Shown piece after piece: positions 25,543 to 32,989 of a stretch of 64,000 bases of DNA (the stretch's first letter is position 1; every line of letters begins with the position of its first letter). The stretch spans positions 1,302,001-1,366,000 of the forward strand of contig CAWJFT010000001.1 of the NCBI GenBank assembly GCA_963842235.1, in the 5' to 3' direction. The stretch comes from JACDAN01 sp963842235 (GTDB lineage: Bacteria > Actinomycetota > Thermoleophilia > Gaiellales > Gaiellaceae). The notes below the pieces were generated by a model, which was not told the DNA's origin, ran no database searches, and saw nothing but the letters and a program-made list of their open reading frames with translations. A program made the translations under genes and the position numbers.

Positions 25543-25867
25543 CGGATCCTCCCTTCGATGGGTTGGTGGCCTGAGTCTACGAGGATCTTCTGGTTCGCGA
25601 CTCCACTAGCCGGTCCGTGGCAACGAGATGCGCAGGCGTCATCGTGACTCAGGCGCAGAACCCAAGTTACAACTTGTTACAAGGAGTGGTTCGGCCCCTG
25701 CAGAGCGGCACTTTCCGGCGAGCGTTTCCCCAAGTGACAAGTTGTCACTAGTGCAGAGGCGCAAGGATCTCGTCCACCTCCGCCGCAGTCGGGAGCGATG
25801 GTCATGCGACGGCTGCTCTCCAGGCGCGGAGCGGCTCAGGCCGAAGGCTTTCGGCCCGACGCGAGCT
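25543..25867. promoter_or_regulatory. Intergenic region with two related palindromes
   Basis: No convincing gene is seen. GTTACAACTTGTTAC (25666-25680, imperfect) and GTGACAAGTTGTCAC (25734-25748, a perfect 7-1-7 palindrome) share the pattern GTKACAA-S-TTGTYAC. They are centred 68 bases apart, about 6.5 helical turns. They look like operators for one dimeric regulator, perhaps controlling the DUF2188 gene at 25542. A GGCCGAA/TTCGGCC hairpin (25839-25856) follows the methyltransferase gene and may end its transcript. Confidence 0.5.
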
Positions 25868-26665
25868 TCACGGACACGGGAAGCTCGAGCCGATCGTCCA
25901 CTCGTACGGCTCGACGGCCTGATCGAAGGCCGCGCGAATCTCCCGCTGCACTTCCTCCGTCTGTCCGGAGACGAGTGCCGACATCCGTACGGTGCCGCCG
26001 AGCAGTCCGTCCCAGAACTCGTCCGGCGAGCCGAAGGAATGGGGAAACGCGATCGTGCTCACCTGGATTTCCTCGAGCTGCTGCTCGTTGAGGAGCCGAG
26101 CGAACTCCTGCTCGTCCGAGAAGCGGAAGAACGGCGGGCCGTGAGGAATGTCGTCCGGTGGACCGGCTTCGGCCGCTGCCACCGCCTCGAGAAATACGCC
26201 GAGGAAACGCGCTTGCTCCGGGGCGTCCCACACCGTGAGCGCGAGCCGGCCGCCAGGCTTGAGGACGCGGACGAACTCGGCTGCTGCCCGCTCGGGACGG
26301 CCGAGGTGGAGCAGAGCGAAATTGCCCACGACCGCATCGAACGACTCGTCCGTGAATGGCAGCGCCTCCGCAGTGCCCTGCACGAACTCGACCTGCGGAT
26401 GCAGCCGACTGGCCAGCGCGGTCATCGCCTCCGCGATGTCGACGCCCACGACCGAGGCCCCGCGTTCAGCGGCCTGTGCGGCCGCGTAGCCGGGACCGCT
26501 CGCGACGTCCAACATGCGAACGCCTGGACCGACATCGGCGGCATCGAGCAACGGGTCGACGAGCCGGGACGTGAAGGCCCCGAAGAAATGGTCGTAGCCG
26601 ACGGCCTTGGCCTCCCAGCCGGTCGCCTCGAAGGCGTTGAACGCGTCAGCGTCGATCTCGGCCAT
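25868..26665 (-). CDS. Class I SAM-dependent methyltransferase
   Basis: The 265-residue protein has the Rossmann SAM-binding motif MLDVASGPGYAAAQAA (about residue 50), the acidic loop VVGVDIAEAM and post-motifs FVQGTAEALPF and GGRLALTVWD. The acceptor is unknown. The last residues (WTIGSSFPCP) look out of frame: shifting one base near 25885 gives ELPVSVKLASGRKPSA with a stop at 25836, an ending I would expect for this group. A one-base deletion near the 3' end is therefore likely. It is 26 bases after scpB. Confidence 0.82.
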   Translation of the reverse strand: MAEIDADAFNAFEATGWEAKAVGYDHFFGAFTSRLVDPLLDAADVGPGVRMLDVASGPGYAAAQAAERGASVVGVDIAEAMTALASRLHPQVEFVQGTAEALPFTDESFDAVVGNFALLHLGRPERAAAEFVRVLKPGGRLALTVWDAPEQARFLGVFLEAVAAAEAGPPDDIPHGPPFFRFSDEQEFARLLNEQQLEEIQVSTIAFPHSFGSPDEFWDGLLGGTVRMSALVSGQTEEVQREIRAAFDQAVEPYEWTIGSSFPCP

Positions 26666-26691
26666 GCGAGATCGATCCTACGAGGCGGCGC

Positions 26692-27291
26692 CTACGCCGG
26701 GCGGGCTTCGGCCAGCGATTCGAGCCGATCGCGGATCTCTTCGGCCCCGCCGCCGAGGTCGTCGAGCCGTGGGAGCTCCGAGAGGCTTTCGAGACCGAAA
26801 ACGCGCTCGAAAAGCGGCGTGACGCGGTAGCGAACCGCGCCGAGTGAATGGTCGCGACCGGCCTCGGCGATCAGACCGCGCTCGACGAGGCCCGCGACGA
26901 CCGAGTCGGCGGCCACGCCGCGCAGCCGAGCGATCTCCGGCCGCGAGCAGGGGCCCAGGTAGGCGATAACCGCAAGTGTCTCGAGCGCCGCAGCGGAGAG
27001 ACCTCGCTCCACCGGCCGTTCGAACAGCCTGCCGCACGCCTCGGCCGCATCGCGCGAGGCGCGGAAGGCCCAGCCGCCGGCGACCTTCTCCAGCACGATC
27101 CCGCTGCGGCCTTCGTGGAAGCGCTCCGACAGGAGCCCGAGCGCCGTCTCCACGCGCTCGGCGTCGTCCTCGGTCGCCTCGGCCAACTCCGCCACAGACA
27201 GCGGCTGTGAGGCCACCACGAGCAGCGCCTCGAGCGTCCGCGCCAGGCGGTCGAGCGGATTCGCGGCGACTAGGCGGAGCGGGCGTTCCAT
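26692..27291 (-). CDS. scpB: Chromosome segregation protein ScpB
   Basis: The 199-residue protein has two winged-helix domains typical of ScpB: TLEALLVVASQPLSVAELAE at the start and LETLAVIAYLGPCSRPEIARLRGV in the second half. With ScpA and SMC it forms bacterial condensin. It overlaps scpA by 22 bases. Confidence 0.93.
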   Translation of the reverse strand: MERPLRLVAANPLDRLARTLEALLVVASQPLSVAELAEATEDDAERVETALGLLSERFHEGRSGIVLEKVAGGWAFRASRDAAEACGRLFERPVERGLSAAALETLAVIAYLGPCSRPEIARLRGVAADSVVAGLVERGLIAEAGRDHSLGAVRYRVTPLFERVFGLESLSELPRLDDLGGGAEEIRDRLESLAEARPA

Positions 27292-28031
27292 GTCTCTCTC
27301 CTTTCCGGCTTCGCGGCCGCGTTCCTCTGTACGCGAATCGGGGCGAACGCCGAGGCCTGCGAGAGCTCGATCTCGCCGCCCTTCCGGAGCTCGAGCAGCG
27401 CGAGAAACGCGACCGCCTGCTCTAGACGCGTCATGCCCTCCACCTCCGAATCGAAGTCGAACCGGCTTCTGCGCGAGAGCAGCGAACGAAAGCGGCTCAA
27501 GAACCGCTCGACCGGCGGGAAGCGAAGCTCCAGATGCGCGAGCGACACGGCCGGCGGCTCCGCCGCCAATGCCCGCAAGGCCGCTGCCAACGCCGCGGGA
27601 TCCTGCTGCTCGAGGCGCCGATGCGGCGCCGGAGCCAACACCGCCGGCCCGAGCCGGAAGAACCGCCCGCCCTCGGCCTCGAGGCGGTCGGCGAGCCAGG
27701 CGGCGGCCTCCTTGATCCGGCGGTACTCGGCCAGACGCTGGGCCAGCTCTTCAGCCGCCGCCGCGGGGTCGAGATCCTCGAGGTCGGCTGCCTCGCCGGC
27801 CAGCAGCGCACGCGACTTGAGCTCGAGCAGCGCGGCCACCAAAACGAGGAACTCCCCGCATGCGTCCAGATCGAGTTCGTCCCGGTCGGCCAGCCGCTCC
27901 AGGAACGCAAGCACGACGCCGGCCACGTCCACTTCCGCCAAGTCGAGCTCGTCGCGAAGGACGAGCGCGAGCAAAAGGTCGAAGGGACCCTCGAACGCCT
28001 CGAGGTCGAGCTCGAGCTCACGCGCCGGCAC
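27270..28031 (-). CDS. scpA: Chromosome segregation protein ScpA (kleisin)
   Basis: The 253-residue kleisin begins with the signature LEAFEGPFDLLLALV (residues 10-24), then FLVLVAALLELKSRALL, and ends with a winged-helix domain (GMTRLEQAVAFLALLELRKGGEI). GTG at 28031 is chosen because the signature follows closely and the codon lies 11 bases after the lgt stop. It bridges the SMC head domains together with ScpB. Confidence 0.92.
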   Translation of the reverse strand: MPARELELDLEAFEGPFDLLLALVLRDELDLAEVDVAGVVLAFLERLADRDELDLDACGEFLVLVAALLELKSRALLAGEAADLEDLDPAAAAEELAQRLAEYRRIKEAAAWLADRLEAEGGRFFRLGPAVLAPAPHRRLEQQDPAALAAALRALAAEPPAVSLAHLELRFPPVERFLSRFRSLLSRRSRFDFDSEVEGMTRLEQAVAFLALLELRKGGEIELSQASAFAPIRVQRNAAAKPERRETWNARSA

Positions 28032-28041
28032 GCGCCAGAAC

Positions 28042-28938
28042 CTAGCCCGAGCGCCGGACGCGACCCTTGGGGATCGCCATCGCCGGCCCCTTCGGAGGCT
28101 CGGGACCACGCGCCCGCCGGATGCCGCCCCGCTCCCGGAGGAACTGCCACCAAATGAAGAACGCCGTCGCAAGCACGAAGACGATCGCCGACACCCAGCC
28201 GTTCAGGCGCAGCGGGCCGATCTCGTGCGCAGGATCGATCCGCAGCAGCTCCTCGAAGAAGCGCCCGAAGGTGTAGAGCATCACGTAGAGCGCGAAGAGC
28301 GCGGGCGGCTTGAAGCGGTACAGGCGGTCGAGGAGCAGCAGCAGGAAGCCGCAGATCGTCACGTAGATGAGCTCGTAGAGGAACGTCGGATGGAAGGTCG
28401 CCGAGTCGGCGTACTGCAACGGCCTGTTCTCTGGGTCGATCTCCAGCCCCCAGGGAAGGTCAGTCGGCTTGCCGAAGAGCTCCTGGTTCCACCAGTTGCC
28501 GATCCGCCCGATGCCGTGGGCGAACATCAGCCCCGGCGCGGCGGCGTCCATCAGCGCCCATGGGTTCTTGCCCGCGCGCTTCGCGACGATCCAGCCGACA
28601 ACCGTGCCGAGGAAGATCCCGCCCCAGACGCCGAGCCCGCCCTTCCAGACCTCGAACACGCCCTGCCACTTGGGATTCGGCACCTCCGACCAGCTCGTGA
28701 TCACGTGGTAGGCGCGCGCGCCCACGATCCCGGCGGCGACGGCCCAGACGGCGATCCGCAGCAGGAGATCCCAGTCGCCGCCTTCGGGGCCGGGACGCTT
28801 CGTCCAGCGGAGCCCGGTCACGACGATGCAGACCGCGATCGCGAGCAGGAGCATCAACCCGTACATGTGGATCGTTATGGGCCCGATCTCGACGAAGCCC
28901 TTGGAGGGGGACGGAATCGACGCGATCACGCGCGGCAT
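28042..28938 (-). CDS. lgt: Prolipoprotein diacylglyceryl transferase
   Basis: The 298-residue integral membrane enzyme has seven or so hydrophobic segments and the Lgt signature HGIGRIGNWWNQELFGKPTD (about residue 139), with the essential Arg/Gly/Asn. It also has an invariant His-Gly core and FHPTFLYELIY. It transfers diacylglycerol from phosphatidylglycerol to the lipobox Cys of prolipoproteins. The C-terminal tail is basic. It leads the lgt-scpA-scpB-methyltransferase group. Confidence 0.95.
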   Translation of the reverse strand: MPRVIASIPSPSKGFVEIGPITIHMYGLMLLLAIAVCIVVTGLRWTKRPGPEGGDWDLLLRIAVWAVAAGIVGARAYHVITSWSEVPNPKWQGVFEVWKGGLGVWGGIFLGTVVGWIVAKRAGKNPWALMDAAAPGLMFAHGIGRIGNWWNQELFGKPTDLPWGLEIDPENRPLQYADSATFHPTFLYELIYVTICGFLLLLLDRLYRFKPPALFALYVMLYTFGRFFEELLRIDPAHEIGPLRLNGWVSAIVFVLATAFFIWWQFLRERGGIRRARGPEPPKGPAMAIPKGRVRRSG

Positions 28939-28983
28939 TCTGCCGATACCGTTCGACGCGTGCCGCGGGTGTCCCGCGCGCCG

Positions 28984-29187
28984 CTAGAGCAGGATCTTGA
29001 GAGCGAGCTCTGGGGAGCAGCCGCGCTCGAGCAGATTGACGGCCGCATGCAGATCGATGTCATGCCGGGCCGCAAGCCGCCCGGCGGCGCGGTGTCCGTA
29101 GCCGGCGCGCTCCAGTTCCTCGATCCGCCACAACTCGATGCGGTCGCGCTCTGTTTCTACGAAGACGTGGAGTTCCGTTTGGCTCAT
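28984..29187 (-). CDS. Small conserved helical protein, function unknown
   Basis: The 67-residue protein is mostly predicted helix and ends in the block DLHAAVNLLERGCSPELALKILL. One Cys is present. A strong GGAGGTAA ribosome site lies 5 bases before the ATG, so it is probably real. It lies 45 bases before lgt on the same strand. I do not recognise a named family. A CTCCCC/GGGGAG inverted repeat (29248-29264) lies about 60 bases upstream. Confidence 0.65.
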   Translation of the reverse strand: MSQTELHVFVETERDRIELWRIEELERAGYGHRAAGRLAARHDIDLHAAVNLLERGCSPELALKILL

Positions 29188-29293
29188 CGCGTTACCTCCG
29201 GTGGGGCGCTGTCTTTCCCAACATTCGGCTTCCCGACGCGCGCGGTTCTCCCCCGATCGGGGAGTTCTCGTAAGGATTTCGTTAGAAAGGGTC

Positions 29294-29317
29294 AGGGCGG
29301 CCCCAAAGGGCCGCCCT
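29294..29317. terminator. Hairpin terminator after the secreted Ig-like protein
   Basis: A perfect 10-base-pair stem (AGGGCGGCCC with GGGCCGCCCT) with a CAAA loop lies 9 bases beyond the stop of the minus-strand gene at 29326. No T-run follows. Confidence 0.65.
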
Positions 29318-29325
29318 GCCTTGGC

Positions 29326-29826
29326 TCAATGCGTCGGCGCAGGTGCGCGGACGCGGAGCCGCCGGATCAAGAGGAAAAGCAGACCCGCGGCGCCCAGGAG
29401 ACCCGCGAACACCGCCGTCGTGGTCACCACGGGGAAACCGCCGCCGTCCGAGCCGCCGACTCCAATCGACACGCTCGGGAACGTGTGCGTCTTCTGGCCG
29501 CCGTACTGCGTGAAGCCGTCGTAGACGGCGTACGACCAGGTGCCGGCGCTCGGGAAGACGACCTTCGCGCGGTAGACACCCGGCTTGTCCGTCGCCGTGG
29601 CCTCGAACGTCTTCACCGTCGAGCCGTTCCGGATCGTCACCGTCGGATGGAGACCCGAAAGCGGGGTCATGCCGTGCTGGAGGATCGTCACGTCCGCGTT
29701 CCAGGTGTCTCCGGGGCCAATGCCGTCTGACGGCGGGCCGAGGCCGGCCGTCGCCCACCCGCCGGCAAGCGCACTGGCCGGAAAGGCCAGTACAGCGAGG
29801 GTCAATCCGAGCAGGAGCTTTCTCAT
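29326..29826 (-). CDS. Exported membrane-anchored protein with an Ig/YtkA-like domain
   Basis: The 166-residue protein has a signal peptide (MRKLLLGLTLAVLAFPASALA), a beta-sandwich-like middle (TVTIRNGSTVKTFEATATDK then GVYRAKVVFPSAGTWSYAVYDG), and a C-terminal membrane segment with a basic stop (GLLGAAGLLFLLIRRLRVRA). The middle resembles YtkA/FixH-like extracellular domains. A signal peptide with a C-terminal anchor suggests display outside the cell. AAGGAGGTGGCG precedes the ATG at 29826. It follows the ECF sigma/anti-sigma pair on the same strand and may be its target; this is inference. Confidence 0.75.
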   Translation of the reverse strand: MRKLLLGLTLAVLAFPASALAGGWATAGLGPPSDGIGPGDTWNADVTILQHGMTPLSGLHPTVTIRNGSTVKTFEATATDKPGVYRAKVVFPSAGTWSYAVYDGFTQYGGQKTHTFPSVSIGVGGSDGGGFPVVTTTAVFAGLLGAAGLLFLLIRRLRVRAPAPTH

Positions 29827-29879
29827 CGCCACCTCCTTGGGGTCATCCCCTCTACACCGCCCGGCCGCACGGGGTTCCG

Positions 29880-30575
29880 TCACCGCATGGAGCGGTAGAT
29901 CCGGATCGCCTCGCCTCGAGAGATGTCGGCCTCGATCCGCGTCGTCACGCCGTCCGGGCGCTCGACGATCAACGTGTTGCCCACGAGCCGGACTTCTCCC
30001 AGCCCCGGAAGGAAGAGCACGTGATCGCCTCCCGAGAGCCAGGCAGCGCGTGCTCCGTCGATGCTGAAGATCTCCAGGTTCGTGCTGTGGAGAAGCTTCT
30101 CGAGCGCGCCCCGACCGACGATCTGGGTGATCACGAGCTTCGGGTCGTCCTGGGACCCGTACAAGTACGAGACCTGACCGATCTCGCCGCGGAAGTACGT
30201 CTTGGGATCGTCGAGACCCTCGATCGTCGGGACTCGAAGCGGGAAGCTGGCGCGTTCTCGGGCCTCCGACAGGCTCATCTCGTCACCGAGCCCGAGGTCG
30301 CCTGTCCCCTCCAGCTTCGGCAGCTCGTCGACGTAGCGGATCGTGACGCTGCCGATGCCGAGCCAGTCGAGGATCGCACTACGCGCCTGAGGAACCGCCA
30401 TCACCGCCGCAACGGCCACCACCAAGGCGGCGACCGCAATGACGAGCGGCCGACGCCACGAGACCGGACGCCTGCCCTCGGCCAGGCGGCGCTGCACCGG
30501 TCCAACGAGATCCGGCGTGTCGGGATAGTCCAGCTCCTGTCCGATCCGATTCAGGGCGAGCTCGAGCTCAGACAT
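29880..30575 (-). CDS. Probable membrane-anchored anti-sigma or sigma-associated regulator
   Basis: The 231-residue protein has a short cytoplasmic N-terminal part (about residues 1-45), one membrane helix (PLVIAVAALVVAVAAVMAV) and an extracytoplasmic domain of about 160 residues that resembles DUF4367-like domains. This is the layout of many single-span anti-sigma factors. I see no zinc HXXXCXXC motif, so the anti-sigma role is inferred from the 8-base overlap with the upstream ECF sigma gene. Confidence 0.7.
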   Translation of the reverse strand: MSELELALNRIGQELDYPDTPDLVGPVQRRLAEGRRPVSWRRPLVIAVAALVVAVAAVMAVPQARSAILDWLGIGSVTIRYVDELPKLEGTGDLGLGDEMSLSEARERASFPLRVPTIEGLDDPKTYFRGEIGQVSYLYGSQDDPKLVITQIVGRGALEKLLHSTNLEIFSIDGARAAWLSGGDHVLFLPGLGEVRLVGNTLIVERPDGVTTRIEADISRGEAIRIYRSMR

Positions 30576-31128
30576 CGTCGACCTCCATGTGCTCCCGCAG
30601 GTGCCCGAGCGCCCGCGAGAGACGTGACTTGACGGTTCCCTTGCGCAGCCCGAGCGTCTGGGCCGTCTCCTCCTCCGAGAGCTCGAGGAAGTAGCGACAC
30701 GCGACGACCTCACGTTCCTCGTCGCGCAGGGCGTTGACGGCGTCCAGCAGCGCGGCGTGCTGCTCGGCGTCCAGGACAGACATCTCGGGGGACGGGGCCG
30801 CGCCCCCCGAGGGGACTGCCGCCGCTGCGCGCAGCGCGAGGTTGACGCGCCGGCCGGCCGAGCGGCGGCGATTCCGGGCCTCGTTGGCCACGATCCGGAG
30901 CAGCCAGGGGCGCAGCTCCGCCCCGCGGCGGAACCGCTGGAGCGCGTAGAACGCCTTCACGAACGCCTCCTGCGCGGCGTCCTGCGCATCGGCCGCGTTT
31001 CCGGTCAGCAGATACGCGGTCCGGAAGGCAATGCCTTGATATGCGTGCACGAGATCTCCATAGGCGTCCTGGTCACCGCGCCTTGCGCGCTCGATGAGCT
31101 CTGCTTCGGTCAGTGGTCGGCCCACCAC
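30568..31128 (-). CDS. RNA polymerase ECF sigma factor
   Basis: The 186-residue protein has sigma region 2 (ELIERARRGDQDAYGDLVHA, AADAQDAAQEAFVKAF, LRPWLLRIVANEARNRRR) and region 4 (LRDEEREVVACRYFLELSEE, then LGLRKGTVKSRLSRALGHLR). The linker is Ala/Pro-rich. It lacks region 3, as ECF factors do. The start is GTG with AAGGGA upstream. The next gene overlaps by 8 bases and codes for a membrane protein that likely regulates it. Confidence 0.93.
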   Translation of the reverse strand: MVGRPLTEAELIERARRGDQDAYGDLVHAYQGIAFRTAYLLTGNAADAQDAAQEAFVKAFYALQRFRRGAELRPWLLRIVANEARNRRRSAGRRVNLALRAAAAVPSGGAAPSPEMSVLDAEQHAALLDAVNALRDEEREVVACRYFLELSEEETAQTLGLRKGTVKSRLSRALGHLREHMEVDDV

Positions 31129-31169
31129 TGTCCCTTCTACACCGCAGGCGGGCGGGGAGTTCCGACAGG

Positions 31170-32129
31170 ATTGGGCCCATCGCCGTCTACATCGTCAAAC
31201 GACTGTTTTCAACGCTTCTCCTCGTCCTCGGGACGATGCTCGTGACCTTCGCGCTCATGCGCGGGATGGGAGGAACGCCGTTCTCGACCCCGCTCGAGCC
31301 GCATTCGGGCGTCCCGCTTCCGGTCGAGCTCCAGCTCCGCGAGTTCTACAAGCTGGACGAGCCCTGGGTCGTCCAGTACCTGAACTACGTCAAGCACGTC
31401 TTCACGTTCGAGTTCGGGCCCTCGCTGGTGCCGCCGGCCCGTTTCGGTGCCGAGAGAGGGAGCGTGGACGAGGTGATGAGGGAGAAGTTCCCCGTGACGC
31501 TGCAGCTCGCCGGGCTCGCGAGCATCTTCGCGGTCGTGCTCGGGGTGCCGCTCGGGATCGCGGCCGCCCTGAAGCGGCGGTCCGCAGTCGATTACCTCGC
31601 ATCGGCGCTGGCCACGGGACTGCTCGTCGTCCCGATCTTCCTCTTCACCGCGCTCTTCGCTCGTTACCTCATCTACGGCACCCACCACTTCCCGCTGGGC
31701 TGGGACGACTGGCGCACGCGTCTGCTTGCGGCGTTCACGCTCTCGCTCGCCCCGATCGGATACGTCGCCCGGCTGATCCGAGCCGCGATGGTGGAGACCC
31801 TGCAGGAGGACTACGTGCGCGCGGCGCGCGCCAAGGGGCTGCGCGTGAAGCGCGTCGTCTTCGGGCACGTGCTCCGCAACTCGCTGACCCCGTTCCTGGC
31901 CGCCGCGGCTCCCACCATGGCGCTGCTCGTCACCGGCGCCTTCTTCGTCGAGCAGGCCTTCGGGATACCGGGTGCCGCCCAGGACCTGGTCGACTCGGCC
32001 GAGCGACGGGACTACCCGATGCTGATGGGCCTGACGGTGGCGGTCGTGATCGTCGTGGCGCTCGTGAACCTGGCGGCCGACATCGTCGCCGCCCTGCTCG
32101 ATCCACGAGTCCGCGAAGAGGTCACATGA
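31170..32129 (+). CDS. ABC transporter permease, DppB/OppB type
   Basis: The protein of about 320 residues has an N-terminal membrane helix (VKRLFSTLLLVLGTMLVTF) and a binding-protein-dependent permease domain with the EAA-like loop VRAARAKGLRVKRVVFGHVLRNS. It resembles the first permease of peptide or nickel importers. No ATG, GTG or TTG lies near the expected start; ATT at 31170 is listed because the membrane helix follows at once. It overlaps the next permease gene (ATGA). No binding protein or ATPase gene is adjacent. Confidence 0.85.
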   Translation: MGPIAVYIVKRLFSTLLLVLGTMLVTFALMRGMGGTPFSTPLEPHSGVPLPVELQLREFYKLDEPWVVQYLNYVKHVFTFEFGPSLVPPARFGAERGSVDEVMREKFPVTLQLAGLASIFAVVLGVPLGIAAALKRRSAVDYLASALATGLLVVPIFLFTALFARYLIYGTHHFPLGWDDWRTRLLAAFTLSLAPIGYVARLIRAAMVETLQEDYVRAARAKGLRVKRVVFGHVLRNSLTPFLAAAAPTMALLVTGAFFVEQAFGIPGAAQDLVDSAERRDYPMLMGLTVAVVIVVALVNLAADIVAALLDPRVREEVT

Positions 32130-32986
32130 GACCCGTCTTTCGCCGTTTCCGGACGAACCGTCCGGCGCTCGTCTCCATGGCCGTCCTCGGAACCCTGGTC
32201 GCGTTCTGCGTCCTCGCTCCGATCCTTTCATCCCATGACCCCTATGCGCTCGACTTCACCCAGCAGAAGCATGGGCCGAGCAGCGAGCACTGGCTCGGGA
32301 CTGACTTCTTCGGACGCGACGTCCTCGTTCGCGTGGCGCTCGGCGGTCGGGCGTCGATGCTCATCGCGGTCGCCGCGCTTGCGGTCGCGGCAGTGATCGG
32401 CGTCCTCTACGGGTCGATCGCGGGCCTGGTCGGAGGACGGATCGACAACGTGATGATGCGTGTGCTCGACGGTGCGTTCGCCCTGCCGCGCTTCGCGATC
32501 CTCGTGAGCCTCGTCGCGGTCTTGGGCCGGCATGGCAGCACGTACTCGACGCTCGTCTTCGGGCTGGCCATCGTCAGCTGGATGACGACCGCGCGTCTCG
32601 TGCGGGGCGAGGTCGTGCGGCTGAAGCAGACCGAGTACGTCAACGCCGCGCGGTCCCTGGGGGCGAAGCGGCTGCACCTCCTGCGCAAGCACATCGGCCC
32701 GAGCACCTTCGGGATCGTCACGATCGCAGTCTTTCTCGAGCTGCCCGGGCTCGTTCTGACGGAGGCGCTGGTGTCGGCACTGGGATTAGGGCCGAGCGCG
32801 GCCACCTGGGGCAACATCGCCTGGCTCGGGATTCAGGAGGGACAGCTATCCCACGTCGTCTATGTGAGCATGGGCCTCGCGATCTTCGCGATCTGCGCGA
32901 ACTTCATCGCGGACGGGCTGCAGGAGGCGCTCGACCCGCGCGCAGAGCAGGCGATCCCGGAGTCGCGGCGCGGCCTTCTCGCCTGA
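32126..32986 (+). CDS. ABC transporter permease, DppC/OppC type
   Basis: The 286-residue protein begins with a short basic segment and membrane helix (PALVSMAVLGTLVAFCVLAP). It has the conserved periplasmic block SSEHWLGTDFFGRDVLVRV and the EAA loop VNAARSLGAKRLHLLRKHIGPS. It is the second permease of a peptide-type importer. The pair would need ATPases and a solute-binding protein coded elsewhere. Confidence 0.88.
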   Translation: MRPVFRRFRTNRPALVSMAVLGTLVAFCVLAPILSSHDPYALDFTQQKHGPSSEHWLGTDFFGRDVLVRVALGGRASMLIAVAALAVAAVIGVLYGSIAGLVGGRIDNVMMRVLDGAFALPRFAILVSLVAVLGRHGSTYSTLVFGLAIVSWMTTARLVRGEVVRLKQTEYVNAARSLGAKRLHLLRKHIGPSTFGIVTIAVFLELPGLVLTEALVSALGLGPSAATWGNIAWLGIQEGQLSHVVYVSMGLAIFAICANFIADGLQEALDPRAEQAIPESRRGLLA

Positions 32987-32989
32987 CCG

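Noticed and set aside
25839..25856. GGCCGAA/TTCGGCC hairpin as a certain terminator
   Set aside because: If the methyltransferase frameshift is corrected, the hairpin lies inside its last codons (GRKPSA), so it may only be coding sequence.
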